In this document: in pieces, positions 1 to 14,000 of the stretch
How positions within the stretch are numbered: position 1 is the stretch's first letter
How the letters are laid out: every line of letters starts with the position of its first letter
DNA from: Aptenodytes patagonicus
Taxonomy: Eukaryota; Chordata; Aves; Sphenisciformes; Spheniscidae
Direction: 5' to 3'
Length of the DNA: 64,000 nucleotides
Assembly (NCBI RefSeq): GCF_965638725.1
Contig: NC_134957.1
Location: 16,020,101 to 16,084,100 of the forward strand
Program-made: the position numbers and the translations under genes
Notes under the pieces: generated by a model
Databases searched by the model: none
What the model was told of the DNA's origin: nothing
The model's input: the letters and a program-made list of their open reading frames with translations, nothing else

Positions 1-118
1 TAATATACACGTAATGAGAGAATCCCTGCGTAAACTTAAAGAAATAGTTTATCCTACTATTGATGAGACTCGGTGGTTATCAAATGTGGACTCCACACAT
101 TGGCTGGAATATATAAGG
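1..118 (+). CDS. MTMR1: MTMR1 coding exon (left-truncated), phosphatase domain
   Basis: The window opens inside an exon. Base 1 is the last base of a codon, and from base 2 the frame reads [13 protein letters not shown] and onward to HWLEYIR. The exon ends at an AGG|GTAAAA donor at 118/119. This is the part of the myotubularin catalytic domain just before the active-site loop, and it matches MTMR1 closely. The acceptor lies left of the window. Confidence 0.92.
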
Positions 119-3100
119 GTAAAATACTTTTGATGTGGAAAATCAATTGTATTTTTAAACCATGTTTTTAACTTGCATTTCTGAAAATATTACTAAAATA
201 ATGTCTAGATTTAAGCATGTTGCTTAGATCAGGATAGTGTTGTAAAAAAGCTTAATTTTTAAATGGTCACTTAGAACATAGCATTTTAAGCATTCCATAA
301 TAACTTTGTACTTTCAGTTTTATGTATTGGTAGGTAATGAGTTAATTCCTGATAGCACAGTATCGTATTTAGTGTTAGACAATGTTTTATTTTCTTGAGA
401 GGAAATGTTTGTGAGCAGTCCAGGGTTATCCCTGCTTTTTGGAAGAATGCCCTGGGAACTTCAGATTATATTTGAACAACTGCCAAAAGGACTTGACTGT
501 AAATTCTACAGTCTTTCTCATCCTTCCCTCCTTCAATGCGATGTTAGTGTTCGTGTGTTGGGCACCTACATTTTCATGGGCTGTTTATAGTCAGTGCTCT
601 ACTGGGTTATAATCTGCTCTATTATTTAACATAATATTAAAATAAATCGCTACCATACTCAGTTTTACAGTCTGTTTCACTAACCTCTGAAATGCTTTTA
701 GAATAGATAATTTCATTACCACATTCACTCCCCTGTTTATGATGAATATGGATGGAGTGGAATTTGTTTTATTAGCAACTGGCTCAAGTGTCACTCGTGC
801 AAAACATGTTTGGGATTGTTCATTAGTTTTACTCTTCTATTAACTAGTGCTTGCTAACTGCTGCAGGAGAACCAGTAGAGGGAGCAAACATTTAAATTAA
901 GAATTAAACAAATTTAATGGTCTTTTGGGAACAGTTTAATTTTCTTGTTGTCTTGAAGTTGGACTATTTCAAACAGCTTTGGGAATCTGAGTATCTGGAA
1001 ACCTTTTCTTATCAGCCTGGCCTTAAATACAGTAGTCTATTTTTAAAAGTGGAGTTGTTTGGGCCAGTGGTCACCTTTCATTGACATTGACTTCAGTGGG
1101 GTTCCTGGGCTTAGACGGTGTCAGAAATGGACCTTGATACCACAAGGTATCAAGCATACCACAAGCATAGCAATTTGAAATTTCATTTAAATTATTTTAA
1201 AGAGTTGACACACATGTAACATTCTTCATGAATCTGTCCCTTACGTGATACTTCACGTTACAGTATTGGCAGCACAAACTGCAGCCTGATTTCTTAAAAG
1301 CTGCCGTTCCTGTGTTAACAGTGTTGATAGTATCTCCCCGTGCTTTTATCCAAGAATTGCTTGCTTTCTTTGCCTATTTGATTTGGCTTGTAATAGCAAT
1401 TAACAAATCCACAGCTTTACTCTAACGCATCTTCTGTTTTCTGGGCTCAGACCAGTGTGGTTGTGTCCCAGTTTAATGCAATGCATTACTGGAAATTCAC
1501 CTTCCTAGCACTGGGCACCCACAGCACTTTGAAGATGGTCCAGGAGTGTCTGGGGAGGCACCAAAACCATTCCGTGTGTGTGAAGACAGTAGTAACAACA
1601 GTAGAGTAGAGTCTCTTGGTGCTTTTTGCACACCCAGGATGTTTCCTCATGCTCTCCAGGGTATTTTCTGTCTTTCAGGGTAGAACTTGTGCTATTAATT
1701 ATTTTTAAACCGATTCTCATTTTCTAAACCAATCCAAAGCCAGTTATTCATTAGGAGCCCTAACTGAAATACTGTGATGGTTGCTAAGTTTTGAAACATC
1801 TATAAAGAATAATAATAGTTTGTGGAGGAAGCGGTTTTCTAAAGGCTTTTGTCCAAAGTAGAAAAAATGTTTCACCTACTCCACAGATATTTACTGAATT
1901 AATAGTAACTGTTTTCTGTCTCCCATTCTCTGCTTATTGCCTGTATCTGTTCTATCCTTTTATTTTCAGCTGTACTCCTTCAGAGGCATCTGTGTTCTCT
2001 TTAGGATGATTTAGAGCAAGCTATTGCATACCTGTCTATTACATAGATTAGTTTTCTGCTTTTATTGAAGAGCAAACTGGTTTAATGTTTGCACTTTTTT
2101 AGTGCAGTAGAGCTTTGTAACTGAAGTAATTGACAATTAACTAGTTCAGACCACAAGCTCTATTCTCCCATAGAAGCTTTTGTATTGTTTCCTGATATCT
2201 CCATCCTGGCATCCTTCAGTTTTACCATAAAAGATACGATCAATGAAAGATATAATCAACAAAAATTGTCTCTAAAGCATGGTTCTTGAAATAGCTTTGA
2301 AGACTGGTCTCGTGCACAGCTTCTCCAGTGGATGCTGGCTTTCCTACTTCCCAGAAGATGTTTTTACATGCCTAGGAAGGGAAAAATGCAAGTATTTTGC
2401 AAGATTCTATTTTCTGATGTTGGAATGCAGAATAGGAATTTCTCCTGTGGTCCTATTCTAGTGGCTGTTTTTTTTCACATATTTTTCAGTGCCATGGTAG
2501 GTCATGTTACAGAGACAAATCTTCACAGGAGAGAGATTATTCAAGTTTTTAAAAAACTACGGAGCGGCATAAGAGAACAGGAGAGGGTTTTTTTTGTGGG
2601 GGAGAAGAATAACAAGTTCACACAGGTGATCTCAGTCCTGTGCCATCCCTATCCTTTGCTCTTCAGCATGCTTCTGAATCCACGCTATTAATGGTCTGCT
2701 CATGGGTTGAATATAATGTATACTTCAGGCACCAACAAATAGGCACAGGCTCCCAGCCAGGGGTTTCTGGGTTTGTTTGGGTTGTGTTTTGATTTAGATT
2801 AGCTGGATAGTTTGTCCCTTTCTCTAAACTTAGTAGTTGAGAACTGAAAGCTGAGGAAGAAAGAGTGATTGATTACTGTGAAAGTGAACTTTGAAAACAT
2901 TGAACTTTCAGCCTTTGGAATAGGTTACAGTATTTGTGTCTTTTCATCATGATACTGAATTTCAGATTTAATTTAGAGAAGGGATTCCCAGGTTCTTTTG
3001 CTATGTGCTACTAATAATGGAGAGCTGGTAAGAACTTTCTCCTGGTCAACAGGGTGCACACAGTTTTTGTACCTCTAGGAGTATGCATACCACCATTTGG

Positions 3101-3259
3101 AAATCTCTAATTTAAAGCAATGTCATCCAGATGATTATGTAATTAATCTGAAGTTTTAAAATATATTAACCTTAAGAGCATAAAATTCTAACGGGTTTTT
3201 TTGGGTAGAGTTTTGGTTAGTATTTAATATGCTTGTTTATTTATTTTTGTTTATTTAAG
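119..3259 (+). other. MTMR1: MTMR1 intron (3.1 kb)
   Basis: AT-rich intron between a GTAAAA donor and a TTTATTTAAG acceptor. Several short open frames lie in it (for example 2332-2691 +), but they have no recognisable domains and no exon-like borders. I see no RNA gene and no clear mobile element. Confidence 0.85.
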
Positions 3260-3466
3260 ATGCTTCTTGCTGGAGCAGTAAGAATTGCAGATAAAATTGA
3301 ATCTGGTAAAACATCTGTAGTGGTACATTGCAGTGATGGCTGGGATCGAACTGCACAGCTCACTGCACTAGCTATGCTTATGCTGGACAGCTATTACAGA
3401 ACTATCAAGGGGTTTGAAGTTCTTATAGAGAAAGAATGGATAAGTTTTGGACACCGATTTGCAATG
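3260..3466 (+). CDS. MTMR1: MTMR1 exon with phosphatase active-site loop
   Basis: A 69-codon exon from [19 protein letters not shown] to GHRFAM. It begins after a TTTAAG acceptor and ends at ATG|GTAAGC. It carries the signature loop HCSDGWDRT at 3326-3352. The catalytic Cys (codon 3329-3331) and Arg (codon 3347-3349) of the CX5R motif are both intact, so this is an active rather than a dead-phosphatase myotubularin. The two Asp residues in the loop are typical of the active myotubularins that act on 3-phosphoinositides. Confidence 0.95.
3329..3349 (+). other. MTMR1: CX5R catalytic motif CSDGWDR
   Basis: Protein tyrosine phosphatase-type P-loop in the form found in active myotubularins. Cys is the nucleophile and Arg binds the phosphate. 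All seven residues are read directly from an in-frame exon. Confidence 0.95.
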
Positions 3467-4287
3467 GTAAGCTGAAAGATTTAGTGTGCAATTTGTCACT
3501 TTCAATGCTTTTATTTTGAATAGCATGTTTTCTCACAGTACTCTGCTGCATTTTAGTTATCATCTCTGGTGTCCTTCTTTTAATGGTGTGAGTGTGTCAG
3601 AGAATTGTGACCTGTTCATTTTTAACAGGAAATCTGTGTGTGAGGTATAATATAAAGTAAATAAGAATTAAGTGCTTTGAACATAATGGTTAAAAAAATT
3701 CACATGACCTTTTTATGAGGAAGAGGGATTGTAACACATTGCTTCATCTTTAACAATCTTATGAATGGAGAAACAAGGAAAACAATTAAGGTGTCTAGAA
3801 GGTAAAATTGCTGGAACCATTACTCTGATTTAAGGTTGAAGTGTTTATTTAACACATGGGCTAGCGGAGAATTAGGACATAAATTATTATGACATTTTGT
3901 GGGCTCTGACTCTAAGATGGTTTAGGAGAAATGACATGTAGTTATGGCAGGTGGATATGGAATAATCATTGTTTCAGTACAGTCTTATGAAATAACTACC
4001 AGTTTGACCCACTGGTAGAAATAAATGGCTGTGCAGTGAAAGATGGGGAAACAATGGCACAGCTTTGTTGACCAAGTGTCTTTCCAGCTCTGCTCAACAG
4101 CAAAGGCGTGTCCATAAGTGAATATTGGGATGCGTTTTTAGTAGTTGAAAAATACAGGTTAGCATTATGGAAGATTTGCTTGTCTTGTTCATGATTGGAA
4201 CATATTTAAGAGTTACTCAGCTTTAAAGTGTTGGGATGGTACTGTAAATACACTAGACTGAAATGAAAATCTTGTTTTGACTTTCAG
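3467..4287 (+). other. MTMR1: MTMR1 intron (0.8 kb)
   Basis: Short AT-rich intron from GTAAGC to TGACTTTCAG. I see nothing else in it. Confidence 0.88.
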
Positions 4288-4380
4288 CGAGTAGGACACG
4301 GAGATGATGATCATGCAGATGCAGACAGATCTCCCATTTTCCTTCAGTTCATCGACTGTGTCTGGCAAATGACAAAGCAG
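4288..4380 (+). CDS. MTMR1: MTMR1 exon, phosphatase domain
   Basis: A 31-codon exon in phase 0, after CTTTCAG and before CAG|GTAAGA. It reads [20 protein letters not shown] and continues to WQMTKQ. The acidic His/Asp segment followed by the RSP-LQF block is a conserved part of the myotubularin catalytic domain, immediately after the active-site exon. Confidence 0.95.
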
Positions 4381-7300
4381 GTAAGATGCTTAAAGAGTGT
4401 ATTTCTATGAGGACTCAGTCTTGATCTGGGAAACATAATTCATGTAGGAGAACATGTTCCTTTACAGAGCAGTAGCCTGTTTTCCTGAAGTTGGTCGTGC
4501 TATGGCTGCACCATGCACACATGTGGAAACTTTTTGCTCAAAGTGAGGCACAAGGAGCTAAAGTAGAAGTATTGACTTGAAACCAAAATACCAGGAATCC
4601 TTTCTGTTTAAAATAGGCTTTCAAAGGATTCTCTGATTACATAAATGAGGGTTATTGATGAGATAATTTATTTGCATTGCATATTCACTGGTGGAGTAAA
4701 TGTTCGTATGGATTTATTTATTGTCCTTAAGAAACAGCAAAAATCCAGGCTGATTGTGAACTGAGGGGAGGAGAGGGTTCTTCTACGTATGTCTCAAATG
4801 CGAAATGTAAGTTAATGTTGCCATCATTATGCATACAGGACAGCATTTCTAACATGCAAGCCTATTTTCAGGTAAGTTTTCTTACTTCCAACACTGCTTT
4901 TACCTCTGAATCAGGGGAGATCTTTGGAATTAGTGATATTTAAGATATCAAAATATTAAAATTCTCAATTTTTTTTCTGGATATGTTAAATTATAGAATG
5001 GCTTTAGCCTTCATTTTCCTTATTTGTACCTCCATGAGCATAAACAAGATTTTTCTGAGCTTTTATATTGCTGTTCTTTAATGGGGTTACTGAAATAGGT
5101 TGTCCACATGAAGGCTTTATTTCCAAGTAAATTAGAAGTGCTTGACTCCTTTTTTTCTTTTTTTTTTCTCTCTTTTTTTTTTTTTCCTCCTTGAAGCCTA
5201 ATGTAGATCTGTGCTCTTATGGTAAAAGCTATTATACTGAAATCTGTATGGTATATGATTTGAAGAGAGGAGCGTAACAGTCTAGTTCCATATGATGCTA
5301 GAACTCCCAGATCTCGTACCTTAGTCTTCTTTCTCTGAATATGGTTCTTAATAACTTACATCATAGTTTCCAAAACTTGTATTCAAAACAGTCATCTTGG
5401 TTGCTGTATGAAAGTTCCCTGCTGTAATACTGGGCCCCTGGCCAGAGTCCCTTGAAGACTTTCTCTTTCTGTGTGTCTATATTTCAGCATTAATGTGCTG
5501 TTTAGTATGGCTGGAGAAAATAAATGAAAAATTCTACCCCTCTCTCAGAGGAAAGCTAATAACAATAGCAAAGAGAAGTGGTTCTAAACACCTGGTAGGA
5601 ACAAAAGTCCTCTGGGGAGATCCTTAACTGAGAGCAGCCTCTTCTATTTTTGTGATCTCCCGTTCTGCCTTCTATTTCTTGCTATAAACAGTTTAAAAAA
5701 AAAAAGGAACGGGGGGAGGGGGGAATTTGTGAAACATTTTGCCAATACCACATCTGTTCAAAACCTGGATCCAGAAACTGTTCTGAAATTCATGAACAGC
5801 AGTGGCATTGAAAAATCATTAATGTTACAGCAGGAAAAAAATTGAAAACATCATTCTCGGAGAGCTCTTGCCCACTTATTTTTATTTTTTAGTTGACTTC
5901 AACACCTAGAGAATAGATGTGAAGATTGTGATTACCTTGACATGGACCTGTGAAAACCAGGATTCTATTTTATCCTTGTGTAGATCACTTGCCTGTAAAA
6001 CAGTGCTAGTTTCGTGCTTTAGAATCTATGGTAAACATATGTGAAATGTTCCAAAGCTCAAATAAGTGTTAATGACTGTGGGAGGGTGTAAGGGCTCGGG
6101 TTTGGGCATGGGCTCAAAGCAAGCAAATTTTCTCTTTCTGAGAATTACATACTTAAAACAGTTGACTTAATACAGTGAGAGAATCTCTAACTTCCCACTA
6201 AGATACAAATTTCCGGGTAGCTTCAGACAATGAAACTTAATCCTTGACAGCCTTATATTTTCCCTTGCTTTTTATGGTCTTCATGACACACAAATACAGT
6301 AATAGAGAACTTGAGAGAAGTACATTGACACCAGATTTTAATAAAAAACATATGGTGAAGTGATTTCCCTCCTCCGTTAGTAAATTCTGGTGATTTTGAA
6401 CAGCAGATGTCAAATTGGAAAGGTCACATGTGATCTGATGAAATACTGATGCCCTGTTAAAAATGAAACAAAACTATAAAATTTGCATGTAGCATTGCAG
6501 CTCAAGTAGGAGCTTTCTGCCTTTCATGCACAGTACCCACATAGGAGGAAGGTATGTTTAAAGTTGGTAGACAGTTGCATCTTGTTTGTTACTGGATGTC
6601 ATCTGTTGCCAGAGATGCATGTTTCACTAGTTTCAGTAGTGTACTCTGTTAGGATATCTAGTGTTCAGTTAGCCTGATTCAGTCCAATTCCACGATCATA
6701 AGAACTATTCTGTGAAGTGTTTCAACTTTAAATGTTACTGTTTTACAGAACGAGTTCATTGATTAAAAAGCAAGTTTATTTTCCATGTCTCTGAATCAGA
6801 TGCCACTTGGCATCATCAGACTTTTAAACAAGAGAATTCTTTTAAATACCTCCTTTACAAAAACCCCCAACCACTCCAGCAGCATCAAGTGGGAGATTTT
6901 AATGACCCATGTGTTCTCTCACAATTATTGGATTTGACAAGAAGTAAATTTTCATTTGGGGAATTTTTTCACCTGAATCTTCAAACAGACGCTAATGGGC
7001 TTGGAACTACAGAGGAAAGCATTTTTAGGTCAGTGATTTTTCAGCAGCGGTAATAGAAGCTTTACAGTCTTGATACGTCAGCTCCAACAGTACAACTCTT
7101 GTATCCAAAGACAGGGTTTCAATAAAGTGCTATCACTTATTAATAAATTAGTTGGAGTGCAACCACTGATGTATGGAATTTTGAATATGCTTCACTGGAT
7201 TGGAATAGCGGCCATGTCGTCATCCGTCTGATTAGTATGGACCCGTCACAACACAGAACCCTAATGTGACAAGGCTCATTAAGTGCTTTCAGTTAAAGAG

Positions 7301-9376
7301 AGTCCCTTTAGGAGAGGCTTTGTCTTCGAAGTTATTTCCAAATATCATTTTGATCCTTTGCAAATTATTTTTGCTCTCTGTATCTGCTGCTTTGGACTGG
7401 ATGCAGGAGATTGAGGTCTGAGACCCACTGAATGTCCTCCTGCCTTGGTTCAGCACACCTGCTTATCAAGTTCTGTTCATATTTCTTTAAAATCATAGCT
7501 CTGTTGTTAACATCATTGTATTGTAATTGAGTTTTGGCATGATTTCCTAGAGAGAAGGAAGTGCTGTAAGTGATAACTTTTGAACGTGACTGAAAAAGAG
7601 AATTTGATAATCTTAAGTTCCTATATGTTTTATGAAAACAAATGCCTAGGTGACTGAAAACAAACCAGTGATTTGAGAGAGAAGACCCAGTGTGAGCACG
7701 CGGTGCTGTTGAGCGATGCGTAATCCACAGCAGAGTCAGAAGAAGGAAGGCTCCCATTCATTTTGTGAGCCATGATATTGATAATTTCCTTACTCAAAAT
7801 TTTCATTTGAAAGTTGGTATATCTTAGCTTGAGAAGTCTTGGAAAGAGAATGTTTTTGCAATGTTTGACTTAAGTCAATCTTCTTTTAAAAGAACATTGC
7901 TTAAAACCTAGATCTTTCTGGGTTTAATACAAGCACACCCATTGTGTGTTATTCAACTCTTTACTTTCAACATGAATAAACATTTGCCCTTCATAAATCA
8001 CAGATGACACTGAAGAGGAATTTCTGGATCAGCTAGTTCATCCGCAGTCCCAATTGCTGCGTTATTCCTCCTAGCTGTACTTGTTGTCTTTTTTTTTTTT
8101 TTTATTTAAAGTAGCTCTTGAGTCACTCATGCCAAGGTCTTCAGTATTCTTCAGTGGCACAGAACAGAAACCAGTCCGCTGCTTTCTTCAGATCTGAAAT
8201 ATTGACTTCAGATTTCTCCATACAGCAGGAAATTCTTCCTTATGCATCTGTAACTTTGCATTTTAGACTTCTGTAAAGATTTACTCCTTTATTGGGCATG
8301 AACAAAATTTGTTTCATTTGTCCTGAAAATTAGTCTCTTATAACATTCTCCTTCATGGTAATGAGAGAAATGCTACTTCTTAAGTTTTCCTTTAGTCTTC
8401 TAATTTTTTTTTCTCCTAAATGTTAATCATTCTGTGTCTGTGTTTGAGACCCTTGTCATACTGAATGCAAAGCTATTTTGACACATCAAGCAGTTACCAT
8501 ATGTAGTCTTACTATAAAATTTGATTGAAGAAGGACCTTTTCCATCTGAATAGGTAGAAGCTCATGCAGTTTGCATTAATTTCTTCCTTTATGATTTTTA
8601 AAGCACTACAGATTAAGGTCTCTTAAACATTTTGAGTGTTTTCAAATTTCTAACTCTTTTTCCTAGAATGTATCAGGTAAATACCTGATGTATTGTGAAT
8701 AAAATAGCTAGTGGTGCTCAGTGGAATAACAGTTCTTTCATTTCACATGTACAGGATTTACTTTCCAAAATTAAAGAAGAGGGATTAAAGGCTTATTGTA
8801 CATAGCTGATGGTAAACTCAAGGGGTGAAATGGAGAAAAGTAACTTACTTGGGTAGAAAGTGAAAGAAACGCTTTAAATATATGTTAAGCACATTGTATG
8901 TGCAGTAGTCTCTATTATCCAATTCATTGCATGTTAGAATAGGAAATAAAACTCTTAAATGTCATAATCTTTTTTTTTCTTTTTCCAAAATGATTTATTG
9001 TCCTGTAACAAGAGCAATAAAGCATATGTTGAAGACAGTTTGGGGTGGGTTAGAACAGCATACTGTTAGAGCACCTTAAAATGGATTGCTTTGTGTCACC
9101 AGTTTCACATTAGCTAATGTTTCTATGTTTGTATTCTAGTATACTTGCATAATGAATGTAAGGTTTGTCTCTGAGGAGTATTTATAAAGAAGTATGTAGG
9201 TGAAATGTATTAGCGCAGTGGGAGTTACTGAAATTGCTGAGTTTTCCTGAAAATAATCACTAAATAAGAAAAAAAACTTACCTGAATATTTTGGTTATTT
9301 CTTATCTCTGAGTTTCTTCCTTTCTACACTGCTTAAAATAAAGTTTAAAGTAATTTTACCGATTTTTTTATTTCAG
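4381..9376 (+). other. MTMR1: MTMR1 intron (5.0 kb)
   Basis: AT-rich intron. It holds a pyrimidine-rich tract at about 5149-5190 and a T-run at about 8090-8103. The largest open frame (7365-7757, - strand, 130 codons) has no recognisable domain and no flanking exon signals. I see no mobile element that I can name. Confidence 0.85.
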
Positions 9377-9490
9377 TTTCCTGCAGCCTTTGAATTCAAC
9401 GAGTTATTTTTGATCACCATTCTGGATCACCTTTACAGCTGTCTTTTTGGGACTTTCTTATGCAACTGTGAAAAAGAGAGATTAAAAGAG
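9377..9490 (+). CDS. MTMR1: MTMR1 exon, phosphatase domain
   Basis: A 38-codon exon in phase 0, with acceptor TTATTTCAG and donor GAG|GTAAAT. It reads [20 protein letters not shown], then [18 protein letters not shown]. The FEFNE-FL and FGTFL-NCE blocks are conserved in the catalytic domain of MTM1, MTMR1 and MTMR2. Confidence 0.95.
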
Positions 9491-10888
9491 GTAAATAATT
9501 AGTGTAATACACGTTCTTAATTTGTTGATTTTGTATGAAAATGCTTCGAATACAAGACCTAAGAACATCTGAGCTGTGTTTTTGGATACATCTGTCCCAG
9601 AGTCTTAAAAGACAATGGGGACATGGATTGTCATGGTATGAGAAATATATACTGAATGCCCTGCTATTAAATGAGGTGGCACTTACTCTTCTTTAGTTAT
9701 TATCTGTTCAGAGATTTGAGGGTTTTAGAAAGTCCTCTTTCAGATATTTCTACCCATCATATACAGTTTTAAATAATCATTATCAAATTATATTAGCATT
9801 TCTTTTGCTATTTCCAAAGGAATGCCTGTGGATGACTTTGCAAGTCACTTTAGGACATAATTAGATGGAACTTATGGTTGAAGACTATGGAAATTTAAAA
9901 TATCTAAATGAATGAAGTTAGGACTCAATGAAATACTTTGAGTTTGGAAAAAAAAATTAAAAAGCTTATTAATATTCCAAGTACACTTTTGCTTACTTTT
10001 GGCTTTGTTGTTTTTAATACTTCGTATTTTTTAAAGCAAGTAACAATTCCTTGCCATATTTAGCTTTGCTATTTTTTTGTTTTGTCTCTACTGCTTCTGT
10101 AGGGAAAAAGTTACATGTAAATACCACAAGATGGAGCTGAATAACATGTTCTCAGCAAATGCAGGGTTTCCAGACAGCTTGCTTTCATAAATGAATAGTC
10201 AGATGCAATTCTCAATAAAGAAATGCAATTTAAGATACAATAGTAATAGAAACACATGCTTTGCAACACTGACGGAGTGTAAAATTGCGAGATGAATCTG
10301 ATGTAAGTTCAGATTTCCAATCTTTGATCTAACCATGATTATGCTGGTTACATTTAGAATACAACAACTTTCAAAAGTGCAAATAAAGATAAAATAGGCA
10401 TTTTAAAGCATAATAGCAATTGATAGGAGCAAATAGTGTGAGTGGGAGAATTGAATAGTTATTTTTCACAGATGCTGTTTTGGATCTTCCAAACTACATA
10501 TCTCTTCACTGATTTTCTTGTCAAAGCTAATTTAATTTTTATTTTTCAGTTGGTCAGTGCGTAACCATATATTTAAGTAGCTGTAAACATTGCTGTAAAT
10601 TACGAGCAGTACAGCTTTCTTTTGCTCAACTACACCTTAGTGTCTCTGAAAGTCATATGCCTGAATCTCCTTTGTCAGTTAGCCTTGGGCCAGAATAAAT
10701 ATTAAAATGTTTTGCTAAAGTTTTAAGGCTGTTAAATGATCAGCTACTGGACGTGTTCTCAGAGTGCTTGCAATTTTCTAGTACATAAGGTAAATTTCAC
10801 AGACAGAATTACTGATATGTAGATATTAGCCTCATATTTTAAGGTTTTGCAGTCCATATAATTAATTTTTTTTTTTTTTTTCAATCAG
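9491..10888 (+). other. MTMR1: MTMR1 intron (1.4 kb)
   Basis: AT-rich intron that ends in a long T-run (about 10864-10881) just before the CAATCAG acceptor. No other feature is seen. Confidence 0.87.
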
Positions 10889-11065
10889 GAGGTAAGCACA
10901 AAGACTATATCACTGTGGTCCTATATAAACAGCCAGTTAGATGAGTTCACAAATCCTTTCTACGTAAACTATGAAAACCATGTCCTGTATCCTGTGGCCA
11001 GTCTGAACCATTTGGAACTATGGGTGAACTACTACGTCAGATGGAACCCAAGGATGCGGCCTCAG
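10889..11065 (+). CDS. MTMR1: MTMR1 exon, end of phosphatase domain
   Basis: A 59-codon exon in phase 0, from [16 protein letters not shown] to [13 protein letters not shown], with donor CAG|GTATGA. The LWSYIN and LYP-(A)S-LELW-NYY-RW motifs mark the end of the myotubularin catalytic core. The first nine bases of the exon (GAGGTAAGC) themselves look like a 5' splice site, which is discussed in the findings. Confidence 0.95.
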
Positions 11066-14000
11066 GTATGAGCTTTCACATGACTTCTATGTTCTAGTGA
11101 AGAGCACGGAGATTTAAAAAAATTATTATTTTTCATAGTGTCGAATGCAGCATTTAATTTCAAAAGTGCTCATCTGTTGCACGTATTTCAGCTGATAGGG
11201 AAAAAGGTGATTTTCTCGAAGAAGAGGCGTGATGTGTTCAAACTTGGTAAAATGATGTTTTCATTAGTCACCAGTAGACTAGGGAGTTACAGTATCACTT
11301 TATTGGCTTGTGAAAGGTAACAGATTAACAGTCTTGTTGTCAGAAGATTACTTTTATAACACTTCTATAATCCTTTGTAACACTTTTTAATACTTTTGTT
11401 GCCTTAGCCTTCTTGTAAAGTTTAGTGTACCTTTGTTTTTAATCATGTTTTGCCCTTTACCAACAATGATATAAAATATAGCAGCAGTTTCTGAAAGAAT
11501 TGGACTACATACTGACTCATTTTGTAGGCTCTCTAAACTTAGCATCACATAGATGCTTGTTTTCAATTGACCTTTACAGTTTCAAGCTGGCATGCTAAAG
11601 ATTAAACACTCTGTATGTATGCTCCTTGAGTCATCCAGTATTTGTTCTTATAAGTAATGTCTGCGATTCAGATAAATCTCTACATCTCGTCAGACAAATA
11701 CTCCATATGCTCTCATGCTTAGAAGTCTGAAGAAAGAACATTCAGTTTGTGTCACAACCATAATATATCTGAGGGTGCTACACCATCTCTTTATTAAGGT
11801 AACATTCCAAGGTACCCCCAAGCATATTATGATAAATTACCTGTATTAAGTGACTGCTTGAAAGCTGCTTTCATCTTCTAGCAGTTAGAATGAGACGTGA
11901 GTTTCAAATTTATTAGACACCCAGAAGTCAGAGGCTGTTGTAAAAGATGGTGTTCCAAGGTAAGTTTCAAGGACAGTACACTGGTAGAAGTCCAGGCATC
12001 TGAGAAATACCTTTTACGGTCCTGGAAAAGTCTGGATTGCTTGCTTTCACACTGAGATGTTTTTTCTGAGCTGCTTTGTTTCCCTTACTTGTTCTATTTT
12101 GGGTGATGTAGTCCTATGACTGTTAGGTACCTGTTAGGTGTTAGCATGTGTTAAAACTTGAAAGATGGTATATTTTAATCTTTATGGTTTTAAAGTAAAA
12201 TTGTCAACTGCTTTTTAGCAAAATATCATCTTTCCCTTAGCCTATTTGCTGAAAAACATTTGCATGTTTTGCAAATGTTATGCATGTTTATGCATGTTTT
12301 AGTATAATCGACCTGCAGCAGTGTCAGTTTATTACTTGTATTTAATTGAGATCTGTAGGCCCTGAAAGCGAGCAGGATTTGTAAACACACATGAAAGCTA
12401 GTCCAGGTCCAAGAGAGATGAGAGTGGGGAAGAGATGACATAATGAGAAAAAGTCAGAACTGTCATACACTTAGTGGCAAGCTCTGCCCACCACCTCTCT
12501 GTTGGAGAGCGCTCTGCCGACTTCTGTTGGAGAGCACTCAGGCACTCTAGCACATGTGAATCATTGATCTTCACTGGTCATCGAGAACAGGTCCCTCAAA
12601 TCAGCAGGTTGAAGGTAGCAAAATTTGATGATCCTGGTAACTGCTTTAACTTTACTACCACCTTCTTTTCTTGAAGACCTCATACGACTTTTGACTTTTT
12701 AGATCTACCACATTAGCTCTGTCTTGTGAAGATACATCATGCCTTTCCTCTTGTCTCTGGCCTGAATTTATCTGATATCTGTGAGAAATATTCGGAAGTG
12801 TTTCACATCTACTTGGATAAATTTGCTGCAGAAATTACGGCTTTTTTGTTGCAGAATTGTGTTCTCCAATCTAATTATGAAAGCACAAACTCATGCAAAC
12901 AAGTAAATAAGTCTTTGTAATCACAATATACTGAGTTTGCTTTCTTCTGTATTTGCATTGTCTAGTTTCACACCCTGTTAGCCAATTCAGTAACATTCAG
13001 ACCCATTCAGTAACAGCAAAAAAGACAATCATGATTGCGATGCCCAGCAGGTCTCCACTTACCTTCAGTGAAAAGATTTCTTAAACAATCAGTGGATTTA
13101 TTAAAAGAATGGGCACCTCTGCCTACTGAGAAAAGGTGTTTTTGTTGAATAACTTTTAATGTGTTTCTTTTGTTTTTCAACTGGAGTAAGAGAAAGTTAA
13201 ATATTTAATATTAATGAAGAGCTCTCTGATGAATAGCAATTCAAGGCAACCTCATGTACTGTTTTATCAGCTGCAAAAATTTCTTTAGGAAACTGGAACT
13301 TGTTTATTGTTTTCTAGGAGATCACCAAAAAGGAGAAATGCCTAATTATATGAGTTTAAGGGAAAATGAAGAATAGTCCTTTAATATAATCAGAATGGAT
13401 GTTTGATACCCATTATCAACCATCTTTATGTTATGGGAGAGGAAACTCGCAAGACCAAAAGGGCAGTTTTTGGTTTGAGGCAATATTTTAGGTTTTCTAA
13501 TTTCAGCTTTATTAGCGAGTGAGGCTTGAATTTTTAAATGGACTGAGGGAAGTTAATCATTGCACTTCATTGACTTTCTATTGGAAATGAGCATACATCA
13601 CTTTTAATTTTTTTAATTTGAAAATTACTAAATGCTGACTGGATATAAGTATTTATTTTTGCTTTGTTGTACTCTGCCTTCAAATATCTGTGTCTCATCA
13701 GACCTCTATCAGTACAGAAAGGTCTGATCATGTTCGTCATTGCACTAGGACATACGGAGTTCAGAGTTACTCTTAATGTTCTGTAAAGAAAAGATTGCTT
13801 ATAATGATAAATCTTCAGTTCTATCTAAGTTTTGTGGAAGGCTGAATTGGTGGGTTTGATGGTGTTTATTTGCATCAAGAGCCTTGTTTTGGGATTACAG
13901 CTGTATTGCAATAGACGCCGTGCAATTAGGTGACACAGTCTCCTTCCATAGGGTTCAAAGCTCAAGTGTCTGAGAAGTGAACAACGTGGAAAATTCTAGG

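Noticed and set aside
7365..7757. 130-codon open frame on the - strand in an MTMR1 intron
   Set aside because: No known motif, no promoter or splice context, and codon use typical of random AT-rich sequence.
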